NCBI GenBank assembly: GCA_003971905.1
Contig: RSEE01000015.1
Location: forward strand, 434,001-498,000
Reading direction: 5' to 3'
Origin: Moniliella sp. 'wahieum'
Lineage: Eukaryota > Basidiomycota > Moniliellomycetes > Moniliellales > Moniliellaceae
Length of the DNA: 64,000 bases
Part shown: one piece after another, positions 21,968 to 32,438 of the stretch
Layout of the letters: each line of letters starts with the position of its first letter
How positions within the stretch are numbered: position 1 is the stretch's first letter
The notes under the pieces: generated by a model
Told to the model about the DNA's origin: nothing
Databases searched by the model: none
The model's input: only the letters and a program-made list of their open reading frames with translations
Made by a program: the position numbers and the translations under genes

Positions 21968-22039
21968 TGGACGAACAGGGAATTGAACCCCGGACCTCAT
22001 GCATGCTAAGCAAGCGCTCTACCCCTGAGCTATCCGCCC
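21968..22039 (-). tRNA. tRNA-Ala (anticodon AGC)
   Basis: 72 nt, no intron. Acceptor GGGCGGA pairs with TTCGTCC (with G-U pairs), followed by discriminator A. The D arm GCTC-AGGGGTA-GAGC fits the A box. The anticodon loop is TTAGCAT, giving AGC. The T arm is CGGGG-TTCAATT-CCCTG and fits the B box. The anticodon stem CTTGC/GCATG has one T-T mismatch. No CCA is encoded, as expected for eukaryotes. Confidence 0.95.
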
Positions 22040-22719
22040 TGTCGTTGCTCCAACCTCAAATTAGCCTTTTAACCAGTAACCCCTCTCTAAAGGATAAACG
22101 ATGTGTCTCTCATCGCCATCTTGTTGCTTTCTTCTTTCTTGGCGGTGACGGGATGCTAGCGTGTCGGAACCAGCAACGAGAGAAGGCGGGCGGCAACCAA
22201 GGTTCCGCGTGACCCACATTGTACTGGTTGCCCTCTTTAGTGACGTGACGCTGGGGCGCGCCGTATACCTCCCACTCGCATCCACGTCAAGCGGTCCAGA
22301 ACCTTACAGTACCCACACCAGCACCTCTCCTCTACTACCCTATCGAGACACTCCCTCGATCTGCGTCCGGAGGGAAGGATGGGTGGGACCTCCGCACATC
22401 CGCACATCCATACATCCGTACAATCCGTAATACTTCAATCGTCACTCATCCAGGCCGTTCCATCTCGTTTCCTATAGTCCGTCCGTTTCATCGTTCATCG
22501 TTCATCGTTCATCATTAATCACTCATCTCCAAGCGCGAGAAACCAGTCTCCTCACCCAACAATCCAAGTCAACCTAGTCAAGCAACCACAACCACGTCGT
22601 TGGTAGAAGGGCAGCACTACCCCTGCGGCCTGAGGTCAGGCCTGGGCAGAAGTACCGCCTGCAACAACACAAGTCCCAAGTCGCAAGTCCCAAGTCACAT
22701 GTTACATGTCACTGAGGAG
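22040..22719. other. Intergenic region
   Basis: No supportable gene. Contains the short tandem TTCATCG x3 at about 22491-22512 and CGCACATCC/CATACATCC repeats at about 22395-22420. Confidence 0.5.
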
Positions 22720-23831
22720 TTATTGGTCAACATGGTCAACATGGTCAACATGGCCGACACGAGGGGCGAGGGGGGACGACGAGTGGCGGCGGGGTATCGG
22801 CTCCTCCTCTACGCAGACCAAGCGGTCAGACGGGGTGACCTGACCGGCCCATTGAGCAGTCAAGGCCGCTGCCGCCTTGGCCGCCGCCGCCGTCGCTGCT
22901 GTCCGATCCACATGCACACGTTGCACACTTCCCCGGTCCAGTTCCGTCAGCGCGTCCGTCGGGGCATCCGTCGGGGCGTCGGTCGGGGCGTCGTCGGGGC
23001 TTGGGTCAAAGCAGGAGCGAGAGGAAGCGCAGCTTGGTAGGAGCCTCATGGAAGGCAGAACGGTCCGAGGCCGGCGCGGCCATTGCCGAAGCCCCCGATG
23101 CACCTGATCCACCCGACCTAGCGGGAGGCCCACGTTTACGCTGGGCCATCACCTTGGTCAATTCGTCGAGCATAACCTGCGGTTCGAGGGGGGCGGATCG
23201 TTGTGCGGGTCCCGAGTGAGCATGGTCATGTGCACGGTCCTTGGCGTCGGCGCGCGCACGTCGGAGCAAGATCCGTTCTTGTCGCGTCAGGGGGGGCAGG
23301 GCGGCCGATTCGTACACTTCTTCTTCCCCTGGTAGAGGCAGTGTTCTTCCTCCCCTAGCAGAGGCAGGAGTCGTCGTCCTTGTTCTCCTTGCCCATTTTG
23401 GGGTTCTCCATTTTGGTGGTATCCATATTGGGTTTCTCCATTTTGGTGGTGTCCATTTTGGATTTGTTCGGGATCAAGCGAGGTCGAACGTACCTCTGTC
23501 GCAGTGGGGGAAGGCGGACAGGGGACCGCGGGACGCTGCGCTCCAGCCGGATCAAGACCAAGATCGGTTTTGGGACGGTCAGCGGTTTCCCCTGCTCGCG
23601 CGGGGTGAGGGTGAGCCAAGGCGTGCATGCCGCTCTGCCATTCGGCCTGGAGTAAAGCCAAGTCTTGCTGAACGGAGCGGACTGGTCCTGGGCCGCTTCC
23701 AACATCGTCGGATCAGCCGGATCCGTACGATGAGGCGGCGCGCATGCAAGCCCGAGTCGAGGGGCAAGGAACAGTCCACGATTCGGCACAGTTGACCAAC
23801 TTGACCTGACGCTGCGTAGGCTGTGGAGCAT
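22720..23831 (-). CDS. Unrecognised low-complexity protein
   Basis: Family not recognised. A possible ATG at 23831 gives MLHSLRSVRSSW, an Arg/Ser-rich start that could be a mitochondrial presequence, but frames change soon after. More convincing stretches are QDLALLQAEWQSGMHALAHP, LPPLTRQERILLRRARADAK and PQVMLDELTKVMAQRKRGPP. The C-terminal part has a Thr-Asp-Ala-Pro repeat and AATAAAAKAAAALTAQWAG. Two internal tandem repeats are listed separately. At least three frame changes are needed to join the parts, and the end (near 22720) is the stop of the last open frame. Codon bias and continuity across frames support coding potential; function is unknown. Confidence 0.4.
22951..23000 (-). repeat. 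12-bp coding tandem repeat (Ala-Pro-Thr-Asp)
   Basis: On the plus strand GTCGGGGC(A/G)TCC/G recurs about four times. On the minus strand this encodes DAPTDAPTDAPTDA. It lies inside the unrecognised low-complexity gene. Confidence 0.7.
23394..23462 (-). repeat. Imperfect tandem repeat (CCATTTTGG units)
   Basis: Four to five units containing CCATTTTGG or CCATATTGG, spaced 15-21 bp. Every spacing is a multiple of three, so the array stays open in more than one frame (KMENP-like or HHQNGE-like repeats). Confidence 0.7.
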
Positions 23832-24206
23832 CCTGTTGAGCCGAGCGGGCCAGGTGGGATCGAGCTCTGGCTCGAGTTCCGGCTCGAGGTCGGGTCGTGA
23901 AGCGAGCGTGGCGCGGTGGTCCACGACGGATCGGGCAGAAGCAGAAGCAGCAAAGCGGAAGACGAAGCAGAGAAGAGGAGAAAAGGGGTACGAGCTGTGG
24001 GGAGAGGGCGGTAGTGAACGCGTGATGGAGCGTGCGGAGGAGGACGTCCAGGCTTCATGGGCCTGGGCGACCGCTGCTCTACCTGGGCCCAAGTGCGGGG
24101 CGGGTGGGGGGTATCGAAGCGCAGTGCGAGCAAGCGAACGAGGCTACTGCGTCGGGACGAGTGCAGTGCCTGGTGGGCTGCGTGCAGTGCGACGAGCGAG
24201 AGAGGG

Positions 24207-25217
24207 TCAGGAGGCGGGGGGAACGTGTCGGGCGGAGCGCGGGCGAGGGAGGAGCGGCGAGCGCAGGGTAAGCGGGGGCCCGCTGCTGGGTTCTTTTGGA
24301 ACAGAGGAAGGTAATGTGGAAGAGAGGCTCATGGACGTGCTCGCAACGCTTTGCCGGCCCCAATGCACTTCCTCCGCCTCGTCCGTTTCGGATACTGAGG
24401 CAGAGGGCGAAGCAGATGCCGTCGACACAGCAGCAGCAGGAGCAGCAGCAGGAGCAGTAGCAGAAACAGAAGCAGAAGCAGCATAGAAGCAGACATAGTA
24501 CCGGAAGAAGAAGGAGAAGGGGAAATAGCGGAAGCGGAAGCGGAGCGGGAGCAAACGTCGGAGCCACCAGCGAGGTGGAGGCCGCGATGGGCATGTGGCA
24601 GGTCGGAAGAACGGGCCAGGGGGAACAAAGTGGGACCAGTAGGCGAGAGGAAGATTTACAGTAGGGAACTCCGTGGGAGGGGAGTGGACGTGCATGTGGG
24701 CCCGCTGGGAAGGGGAGGGGGACACAGCGTACCGAGGCAGACCTCCCAAGCTGACGCCACGAGCGTGCAATGGGGAGGGATCGACTTCGCCCTCGCCCTC
24801 GCCCTCGCTCGCACCTGCACCCTCGCTCAAGGGCAAGCGGGCCAGTGCATACTCCGAAGCGGACGAGCTGAGCCTGCCCTCCCTCGGGGCAGAAAGGGTG
24901 GACATACTGATCCGATTGCGGCGCGAGGCATGGGTAAGGGAGTGTGCGCGTGTCAGGCTCGTTGGTTCGTCCGAGCCGGGCGGGGCGGGACTCGGGTGGC
25001 AGTTCCACTGGCCACGTCGAACGAGGTTGAACTGAGGATGGGGACGTGCCAGGACTGAGGAGGGAGAGGCGCTTGTACCCTGTGCGCGGGGTGGAAGCAG
25101 TCGAGGAAAGCTTGAGGTTTTGGCTGGCCACGACACGCCCGATAAGCGTTTTAGGTTGCGGGCCGAGGCGCCGGGCGGGGGGCTGGCGACGCGAGACCGC
25201 GGGCGCATGGACCACAC
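24207..25217 (-). CDS. Possible Ser/Pro-rich protein, low support
   Basis: An open frame of 336 codons with a Ser-rich middle (STLSAPREGRLSSSASEYAL) and a C-terminal part rich in Ser, Ala and Pro, including an Ala-rich stretch from a (CAG/CTG)-type repeat at about 24430-24480. No domain is recognised, the hydrophobic Phe/Arg-rich stretch near 24500 looks non-coding, and the other strand is also open. It could be a real but frame-broken gene or a GC-rich chance frame. Confidence 0.25.
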   Translation of the reverse strand: MWSMRPRSRVASPPPGASARNLKRLSGVSWPAKTSSFPRLLPPRAQGTSASPSSVLARPHPQFNLVRRGQWNCHPSPAPPGSDEPTSLTRAHSLTHASRRNRISMSTLSAPREGRLSSSASEYALARLPLSEGAGASEGEGEGEVDPSPLHARGVSLGGLPRYAVSPSPSQRAHMHVHSPPTEFPTVNLPLAYWSHFVPPGPFFRPATCPSRPPPRWWLRRLLPLRFRFRYFPFSFFFRYYVCFYAASASVSATAPAAAPAAAVSTASASPSASVSETDEAEEVHWGRQSVASTSMSLSSTLPSSVPKEPSSGPPLTLRSPLLPRPRSARHVPPAS

Positions 25218-25298
25218 CGGAGCGCCAAGTGGATGGCAGTCGGGTGGGAGGAGGGGAAGCGACGTCGGACCGGGCCGCGGAATCCAGCTCGTCCGATC

Positions 25299-26660
25299 CT
25301 AGGAGGGGTAGGCACGCACGGGCGCATCCAGCGCATACATGTCCCGCAACAGGTCCCATTCCTCCAAATCGACCACATCGAGGTCCAGCAAGCCTTGCGT
25401 CAATGCGCGCGTGGCCAATTCCATTTGGCGCAGCTGGTCGAGCAAGGCCTTACGCAGAGGAAGTTGGCGCATGTCCCCGCGCGCATGCGCACGCACAGTC
25501 GTAGCCGCAGTCGCATCAAAGTTGGCCACCTCGATTCTGGAGATGGGCACCAACGGGGTGTGAGCTTGTATCCTCGGTGCAAGATCTCTGCCCTTGACCA
25601 GACGAAGCACCTGCCGCACCTCGACATCCCACTTGCGCATCGCTGCGAGAAGCGAGACGGTTTGGGTCCAACACTCGCTCGCCAGCGATTGCACTTGCTC
25701 TGCACCACACCCGGTACACTTCCTGGCCAAAAGCAGGGGTGTAGATATCAGTGTCCCACGTGGCGCCGAGGCGGACGCGGACGCGGAGGCAGCAGGCAAA
25801 GGGAAAAAGGTGGAGGCGAGGTGGAACTGAACCGAGCGCTCTTCTGCTCCGCGCCAGCCGCGATGCGGGCGCTGGGCACGGATGCGTAGGAGAGCAGACC
25901 AAGCCCGCACTGACCAGCACCATGCCCGCCATGCGCCACCAGGCCACCAGGACCAGGATGACGGCGGCCGCCGCGCGCCCACGGCCCTCGACTCGTCTGA
26001 CCTCGATCGCATCGTCGATGGAGGTGAGCAGGTGGCGAGTCTGGCCAGGCGGGGGCAAGACGTGGGTGCGGACGCCGAGGCGCTCTGTGCGTGGCGGCCC
26101 AGACGGGGTGGCGTGGAGGAGACGAGGGCGCAGGTGATGGGCCGGTGGTGGGCAGGGCGTGCTTGGACCAGTTGGGGTCGAGGGGGAGCCGAGGGGGGCG
26201 TCGTGCATCTTGGTACATGCCATGGCGAGTCGGGGTGAGGAGGCAGGAGGTGCAGATCAGGTACTTGAAGCGCTCGCCAAAGGAGGGGGGCAGGGGGGGG
26301 GTGGAACGGAGCCGGGGCCGGGGGCGACGATGGAAGCGGGGGCAGCGAGGCAGGGGGCGGCGAGCGGCGGGGGAGGGCGGAGGAGGCGGCGGGGAGGTCG
26401 GGGGGCGAGGGCGGGGTGCTGGCGGGGGCATGGGTATGGGGCGGGACGGGGGCGTGTGGGTGGGTGGGGCGCGGGCAGCTGCAGCTGCTGGAGCTCGTCG
26501 GCGAGCGTGAGCGGCGCTGGGAAGGAGGGGGAGGGGGAGGGGGAGGAGGAGACGGAGGTTGTTGGTGGTGTGTGGCGTGTGGTTGGGGGCGCGTTCAGCC
26601 AGGGGAGGGCTGGTGTGGTGAAGACGCAGGGTGTGATGCTCGGATGGGGACTGGCGCATG
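25299..26660 (-). CDS. Vezatin/Inp2-like membrane protein (myosin-binding motif), frameshifted
   Basis: Probable membrane-anchored myosin-V receptor-like protein of the fungal vezatin/Inp2 type. Evidence is a chain of segments: FGERFKYLICTSCLLTPTRH near the N-terminal part, a hydrophobic segment AAAAVILVLVAWWRMAGMVL at about 25930-25990, then ECWTQTVSLLAAMRKWDVEV and, across two compensating frame changes, VLRLV, AEILHRGYKLTP and LVPISRIE. That last block matches my recollection of the fungal pattern LRLIQE.ELv.RGYrL..PlPPiSRiE (inference). The C-terminus is helical (LLDLDVVDLEEWDLLRDMYA) and ends VRAYPS at 25299. The N-terminal boundary is unsure; ATG 26223 is an alternative start. A peroxisome or membrane tethering role is inferred from the family. 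Confidence 0.5.
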
Positions 26661-27037
26661 TGATGTGGCCTGTGATGTGCTCCTCCCTGGCGGCCGCGCG
26701 CGCATCATCACCCATCAGCCCATCATTCGCCCCACTGCGCCACCGGCGCCACGTGGCACATCCGCATTGCATGGCGCCTTGGTAGCTGCTTCTCTGTACG
26801 CTATCGGACTATGCCTCCATCCTCGCTCCTCCACACAGCGCATGCCCACATCTACTGCCAGAAAAAGAACAAAACGCAACAGGAAAGAAAGAAACAGAGC
26901 AAGAAAGCAGGAACGCAAGAAGCAAAACAGGGAAAAAAAAAACAAGAAAAAAAGATAGCCAGCAACCCACAACGAAGCCCCGTCCTCGATGCACCCGCCC
27001 TCTCGGCACCTAGCCCTCCTTTTGCCCACGACGGCCG

Positions 27038-28992
27038 TCAGCAGTGGGCCAGCTGGGCCTTGATGTCGGCCAGCTCCTGAGCGTGACCTCCTGCTGCTCG
27101 CGCACCCCCCCGTCGTCGTACAAGTTCGAGTTGGGGAAGTGGCGGATCAGTTCGGCAAAGGCGACGCGGGTGACCTTGTGTTCGCCCTCGCCTTCGACGA
27201 CCGGGTCGCGCGTCGCCGCCTCGCTCGACTGCAGCAGCGCCTCGCCCGTGGCGTACGTCAGTTCCTGGCCCTCCTCCCCCTGCAGGGAGCGCGCGGGCGG
27301 CCTGCGTGTCGTGTCCCCTCGTACAGCGCAATGATGGCCAGCGGCACGCAGTACACCACGCTCTGCACCACCTCGTTGATTTTGATGTAGGCCTTGCGCG
27401 CCAGAAGCGTTCGAACGGCGCGAGGAACAGTGCTTCGATCAGGTTGAACGGCGCGACATAGACAAACTCGTCGGGCGCACGCACCATGGCCACCACCTTT
27501 TGCGCAAAGTACGCACGCGCATAGTCCGCCGCCTGTTCCACCACCTCTTCGTACGCCGAGTTGAAAAACGCAACGAGAATGTTGGAGAGGATGAGACTGG
27601 TCATAAATGTCAGGCAGTAGTACAACACTCGGCCAAACGGATACCCAAACGCCTCTGCCACCAAGTCGTAGTCTGGGTCACCCAGGACGGACTGGGTCAA
27701 CGTTGGCCAGCTTGCCCAGCAGATCCGGTACTTGTTGTCCGTCTGCCATGTCCAACCCGTACAGTGCCTGGCCAAAGCCGACGGCGGTGATGACCAACAA
27801 GATAAAGAAGATGGCCGTCTGCTTGAGCATGGCAAAGATGATGACCTCGACAATACCGAAGAACTGCACATTGTCCGCCACGCGCAGCAGCTGGAACCAG
27901 ATCAGGGGCGCGAGGCATGCCAGGAACTGGAACGCGCGCAGCTGCCACGCCTCTTGCTTGTGCGAGCCGGGCGGGAAGGAAAAGCCGAGCACACGACAGG
28001 TAAAGGAGACGACAAAGAGCGAGTCGGTCAACAGGTCCACAATCACCCAAAAGTCCACACCTTGTCCAATCCGCCCAGTTTGAACCAGCGCGAAATATCT
28101 TCAAACAGGAATCCCAGCGCAAACACCCACAAGGACGCTTCCCAATATCAAACTCCTTGACCGCGCGCATCGAGAGGGTGTACAAATCAAAAACACCACC
28201 CACCGCGTGATGGAGATCCAGTAGAATACATGGGCGTGCCCAAGCGCTGCGGGTTAAAATGGCGCAACCAAAATTTGGCCAGGTCCCAACTGCCTGCATC
28301 CGACGGCAGGAACGCCTCCGTTTCATGGTAGGGCAAATCTTGGTTTCGCCATCGGGCGTGTACGTCTTGACCAAGTGGCCCGTCCAGAGTGCGCGCACGC
28401 ATCCCTGCACCGGGCGAGGCGAGGAAAAAAAGGCAGTTGCCATCCACACCAGCCTCGAGCGTCGATGCCGATCGGTAGGTTGGCCCCTCGCCATCCAGAC
28501 GCTGGTACTTGCGCGTCAAACTCAAGTGGGCAGCGTCGAGTTCCCACGGACTGTCCAGCTGGCCCATACGGCCCGCCGTCAGGGCGGCCTGACCACCACG
28601 ACGGTCTTTGAGTGCCAAGCGCCAGGCGAGCTCGCTGCGTGCGGTCAACCGACGCGCCAACACTTCCGCCACCAACGCACGTTGGGTCACCAACGGACTG
28701 CCGCCCAGCCGACGCGCCAAGTAGCGGTTGTCGCGACTGGCCTCAATCAGCGCAAACGGACCAGCTTGCGGCCAATCGCAGCGGCCTGGGCAAACGCACG
28801 CCCACCGCAGGCGTCACAATGCCGTCGCGGGAAGTGATGTTGTCGGGATTGATGGGGTCGGGGATCAGTTCGTTGATCAGCAGGCGGTAGCGGCCAATCA
28901 GCGCGCTGACCACCTCGGGGCTGGGCTGGGGCAGGTCGACGGACGCCAAGGCCGCGCTCGGCCGGGAGCAGCAGCGGCTCTTGGTCGGACAT
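27038..28992 (-). CDS. YVC1: Yvc1-type vacuolar TRP cation channel
   Basis: Calcium-permeable TRP channel of the vacuolar membrane. ATG 28992 gives MSDQEPLLLPAERGL, followed by the cytosolic N-terminal domain (SALIGRYRLLINELIPDPIN, DNRYLARRLGGSPLVTQRAL). Membrane segments follow: DSLFVVSFTCRVLGFSFPPG, RAFQFLACLAPLIWFQLLRV, IIFAMLKQTAIFFILLVITA with VGFGQALYGLDMADG next to the pore, then VLYYCLTFMTSLILSNILVA with FFNSAYEEVVEQAADYARAY. The distal part includes VYVAPFNLIEALFLAPFE and ends LADIKAQLAHC with TGA at 27038. Frame changes near 27400, 27690, 28080, 28160, 28480 and 28760 look like sequence errors because the family blocks stay in order. The diverged ABC-gene repeat begins about 190 bp upstream of the start. 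Confidence 0.88.
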
Positions 28993-29180
28993 GGGGGAAG
29001 GGGTGGTGGGCAGCAGCAGACGCCAAGCGCAGCCGGTGGGGGGTTGGGTGGTGTGTGGTGTACAATGGGCGTGCGTACTGCGTGCTACACGGCAGACACC
29101 GCACGGACCCGCACAGGCAGGGCTGTGTAGGGGCGTGCACACTGCCGCCGTGCCGGGCGTGTGCGCTGGCAGGCTGGCGA

Positions 29181-29718
29181 CGCCAGGCTTATAATTGGGG
29201 TGGCAACCCTACTGTGCCAAGCCTGCCAGCGCCGCTCAGACGTCCCAGTCACACACACCTCTTGCCGAACGCGCAACGGGGCTTCCGATCCGCTCGCACG
29301 CGCACCACTGCGGTCCACATGGGTGGATCCTATCTCCCATCTCCTATCTCCCCATCTCTCACACCCCACGGGTCGGCGCCCCATTGCTGCCCTTTCGTTC
29401 TGGAATAATTATAGCAGAAAACAGATCCAACCGACGACGAAACAGATCGTCGGCCCTCAACAGAAACGGGAATTGGAGGAGGGGAAAGGGGAGAAAGGAA
29501 ACAGAAACAGGCTAACGGAAAAGGTGCAAAGCAAGGGGGTGGTTTTGTTGCTCAGGTAGCAAGCCTGGGCCTGATCGACCTGATCGTCGCCTGTCACCGG
29601 CGCCACCAAATCACTCGTCGCTCAGCCTGAGCTCTGCCTGGCACTCGCCTGTGCCATCTGGACCAACGTGTAGAACGTGCCCGAGTGCTGGGCCATGCGA
29701 TAGAAGTAGCCATTCTTC
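29181..29718 (-). pseudogene. Copy B: inverted, diverged fragment of ABC transporter 3' end
   Basis: Reverse-complement relative of 12801-13345. On the minus strand it begins with codons for [12 protein letters not shown], matching [12 protein letters not shown] of the full transporter, continues through a degenerate tail (GTGAGTGCCAG(G/T)CAGAGCTCAGG) and then matches the transporter's 3' flank to the CCACCCCAATT block. Only the last about 35 codons are present, with no NBD motifs, so it cannot encode a transporter. Many substitutions and indels separate the copies, so the duplication is old or the source was a related locus. It lies directly after the end of a gag fragment on the same strand. 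Confidence 0.85.
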
Positions 29719-29772
29719 CACGTCTTGGATAAGAAAGGAGGAGATGTGATGGTTGTGCTATAGATGAGCCCC

Positions 29773-30719
29773 TCAGACCTGCGAACTTTCCACTGCAGAT
29801 TTAGGTCCACGCGATAGAGCCGGCAGCTCCGGATGCAGAGCGCGACAGTCCGCATTCGAATGGCCTTTGAGTTTATGGAAAGTGCAGTATCCTGGACCGT
29901 TTTGACTTGCGGTGCGGCCACCACGCAACGTGTGGACTTGGCTGGTCGATCTGGCGTCGCAGGGAAGCTGCCAGTACGGTATTCTTGAGGTCAAGATCGA
30001 CAAGTATCCGCGCGCGTGTAGTGCCGCGGATGTGGGCCAAACCGGCGAGGCGGACCACGTCTTTTTTGCGGTGGCGCGCGGAGTAAGACAATCCAAGCAT
30101 GAGCTTCGAGGTCGATGCCTGCGTTTGCTCCCATGCCGACTACGCGGTCGATACGCGCGAAGAAGCGACCTGAGATTTCCCTGGCCTCAGGGCGCATCGC
30201 CTCTACCCGAGTGACAGCATCACGTTGAATGACAGGCGTGCTCGGACGGTACAGAGAGAGCATCTGGAGGTAGACGCCCGAAGTGCTGAGCGCTGCCATT
30301 TTCCACTGTTGCATTTGTAACATCATCGATCATCGCACTTGGCCAGGAGCACGTGCTCGAGTGCCTGATCGATGGTGGCTTCCGCGGCGTTGGCGGGACC
30401 CTTGATGACAATGTCGAGGAAACCATGTGCGGAAAGGATGCTGCGCAAGCTGAAATCCCACATCCATCCAGTCGGTCACCCCAGCTGAAAACTCGGGCAA
30501 ACTGCCGTCCTTGGCCAGAGTCTTGATCTCGCCGCTCGGTTCGAGCAGGTTGACCCCGGTTTTGGCAGCCGATGGAGGCATCAGGCAGTCGGTTTGCCGC
30601 AGGGGTATGGCAAAAGCCGAGTCGGCATTGTCATAGTTTGGCTGATCTCGCTCCCATTTTTTCAATTTCTTCGTCTCGAGCGTCTCGCTCCTTCCCTGTT
30701 TTCTTCCACTTCGCACCAT
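29773..30719 (-). pseudogene. Truncated retrotransposon gag with zinc knuckle
   Basis: Gag-like fragment of an LTR retrotransposon, copia-like by inference. The N-terminal part (MPPSAAKTGVNLLEPSGEIK, PEFSAGVTDWMDVGFQLAQ) is followed after frame changes by DQALEHVLLAKCDDR, WKMAALSTSGVYLQMLSLYR, EISGRFFARIDRVVGMGANA and RILVDLDLKNTVLAASLRRQ. A nucleic-acid-binding knuckle reads YCTFHKLKGHSNADCRALH, of the CxxH...HxxxxC type found in fungal copia gag proteins. The frame stops at 29773, about 55 bp before homology to the ABC transporter end begins. No protease, integrase or reverse transcriptase follows, so the element is a relic or chimera. Confidence 0.7.
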
Positions 30720-31532
30720 GTCCTCTGTTCTTGCTTCTTCCCCACGAACGATTGCTACACCCCTTGGCCTAGTCCGATTCTGGTCTCCCTCGCCTTAGCC
30801 CCGACTGTGACAGACATGACCGGTGCGGGTCGGCACCGGCGTCGCGGGCAAAGCGAACGAGGGGCCCCGCATTGCCATGCGGGATTCACGGAACGAAACG
30901 GTTAACAGCGCCGGCACGTTGGGGATCTGCTGTAGGCGAGTGAATGTGAGCAAGTCGCGGATGTACTCGCGTGAGTGCAGGCGTGAGAAAGCTTGAGTGT
31001 GCCCCAGTCGGGGATGCGTGTCTACCAAGTGGAAGGCGTAGTGCCTCGAGGCCGGTATAGGTGATTGGGCGGGCGGCGGTAATCGGCTCGGGAGCAGTGG
31101 GGGAGGAGGGGGGAAGTGGTTGGCTCGGTGGCGGCGACGAGCGGCGCAGGCGGCTTTGCAGCGGCAGACCCGTTTGCCAGCTGACGAGTGGGAAGTGTCA
31201 GGGCGTCATCGTTGGTGGATCAGAGCTTGCAGAAACGGAGTGCCGCCATCGGCTGATAAGAGGTTTGGGGTGGCTTAGGCCGACACAGGCGAGGGTGGCA
31301 GCCTCGCTTCTGCACAGAGGACGTGGGCTCAAGCCTAACACAGGAGGAGATGGTTGTGCTGTTCCAGGAGAGGAGCCCGTCAGGGGGAGAACATAGGAGG
31401 GGAGAGTCGGAGAAGGCAGCATCCAAGGTGACCGGTGATGGGCCGGTGATGTGTGATCAGCTGCATGCGTGACGCGTGGTGGCGCTGACATGGGAGAGAA
31501 ATCGGCATAGGGGCAAATAATATAGCCAAGGG
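30720..31532. other. Region between gag relic and LTR element
   Basis: No gene can be supported. It may contain the leader of the gag relic. No second LTR copy was seen in the window. Confidence 0.4.
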
Positions 31533-31885
31533 TGCTAGAGTGCGACTTGAGAGCACTCGCGATCCTATGGATCAGCTGCAAAGCAGCCTTCAGACAAGGC
31601 GTGAAGGCAAAGTGGTGAGCCACAAGTCTTCAAGCAACGTCTCATTGTGAGGAGCAACAGGTCAAGAAAGGAAGCAGAGGCGTACCTTCAGACAAGGCGT
31701 GAAGGCAAAGTGGTGAGCCACAAGTCTTCAAGCAACGTCTGAAGGGAAGGAGAAAGGAGAGAGAGAAGGGAGATGGAGCGAGCAGGGCGTGCGCGGCCTG
31801 CGAGCGGAACGCTTCCGCTCGGCTAGGCGAGCGTCACCGATCCATTGAGGGCCGTGCAGGAGAACCCTAGCAGTACCCTCTAACA
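31533..31885 (-). repeat. 3' LTR (353 bp, by element orientation)
   Basis: Direct repeat of 35766-36114. It contains an internal duplication of its own: CTTCAGACAAGGCGTGAAGG followed by CAAAGTGGTGAGCCACAAGT occurs twice, at about 31590 and 31686. Confidence 0.93.
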
Positions 31886-31895
31886 GCCCCCCTCG
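31886..31895 (-). promoter_or_regulatory. Polypurine tract next to 3' LTR
   Basis: On the minus strand GAGGGGGGC directly precedes the LTR start TGTTAGAGG. Position and composition fit the plus-strand primer of LTR elements. Confidence 0.55.
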
Positions 31896-32039
31896 GTGAG
31901 CTCGCCAGACCACAGGTGGTGGTGGTCCTCGGCCAAGGGCCAAGGCATGGATGAAAGAAGAAAGGATGTCTCCAACGCCTCTGGTCAAAAAGTGAAAGGA
32001 AAAACATAATTGGCAAGCGATGTTGCCAAGTCAAGGGAA

Positions 32040-32345
32040 GAGAACAGTATATTCAACGCATGGAGGTAAGGAGGAAGCGTAGAAAGTCACAGAGGTCAAT
32101 TCAACTTGGAAGTATACAACATGTTCCAAGTCGAAACAGGATGTTCAACGTGAGGGAGCGTAAGAAATCATAGAGGTCGATTCAACTTGGAGGTAGAAAC
32201 AACATGTTCCAAGCCGAAAGAGGATGTTGAACGTGTGCAGGTAAGGAAGCTGTGAAAGTCATAGAGATCGATGCAACTTGGAGATATAGACAACATATGC
32301 CAAGTCGAACCGAAGCCAAAGTCGAACAGTAAAAACGTAGAGTTG
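32040..32345 (-). repeat. Tandem array of about 82-89 bp units
   Basis: Units contain GAGGTC(A/G)ATTCAACTTGGA, CAACATGTTCCAAG(T/C)CGAA and GGATGTTCAACGTG. Starts are near 32093, 32175 and 32264, with degenerate edge copies. Confidence 0.75.
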
Positions 32346-32438
32346 GAGGTCGAGTAGAACCATAGAAGGCAATTCAACTTGAAAAGAAACCAACAAGTCA
32401 AATTTGGCACAGCCATGAAAAGGAGAAAAGGACCAAAT

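Noticed and set aside
30795..31396. Overlapping ORFs between the gag relic and the LTR element
   Set aside because: No recognisable motif and both strands open. Treated as non-coding spacer or degenerate element sequence.
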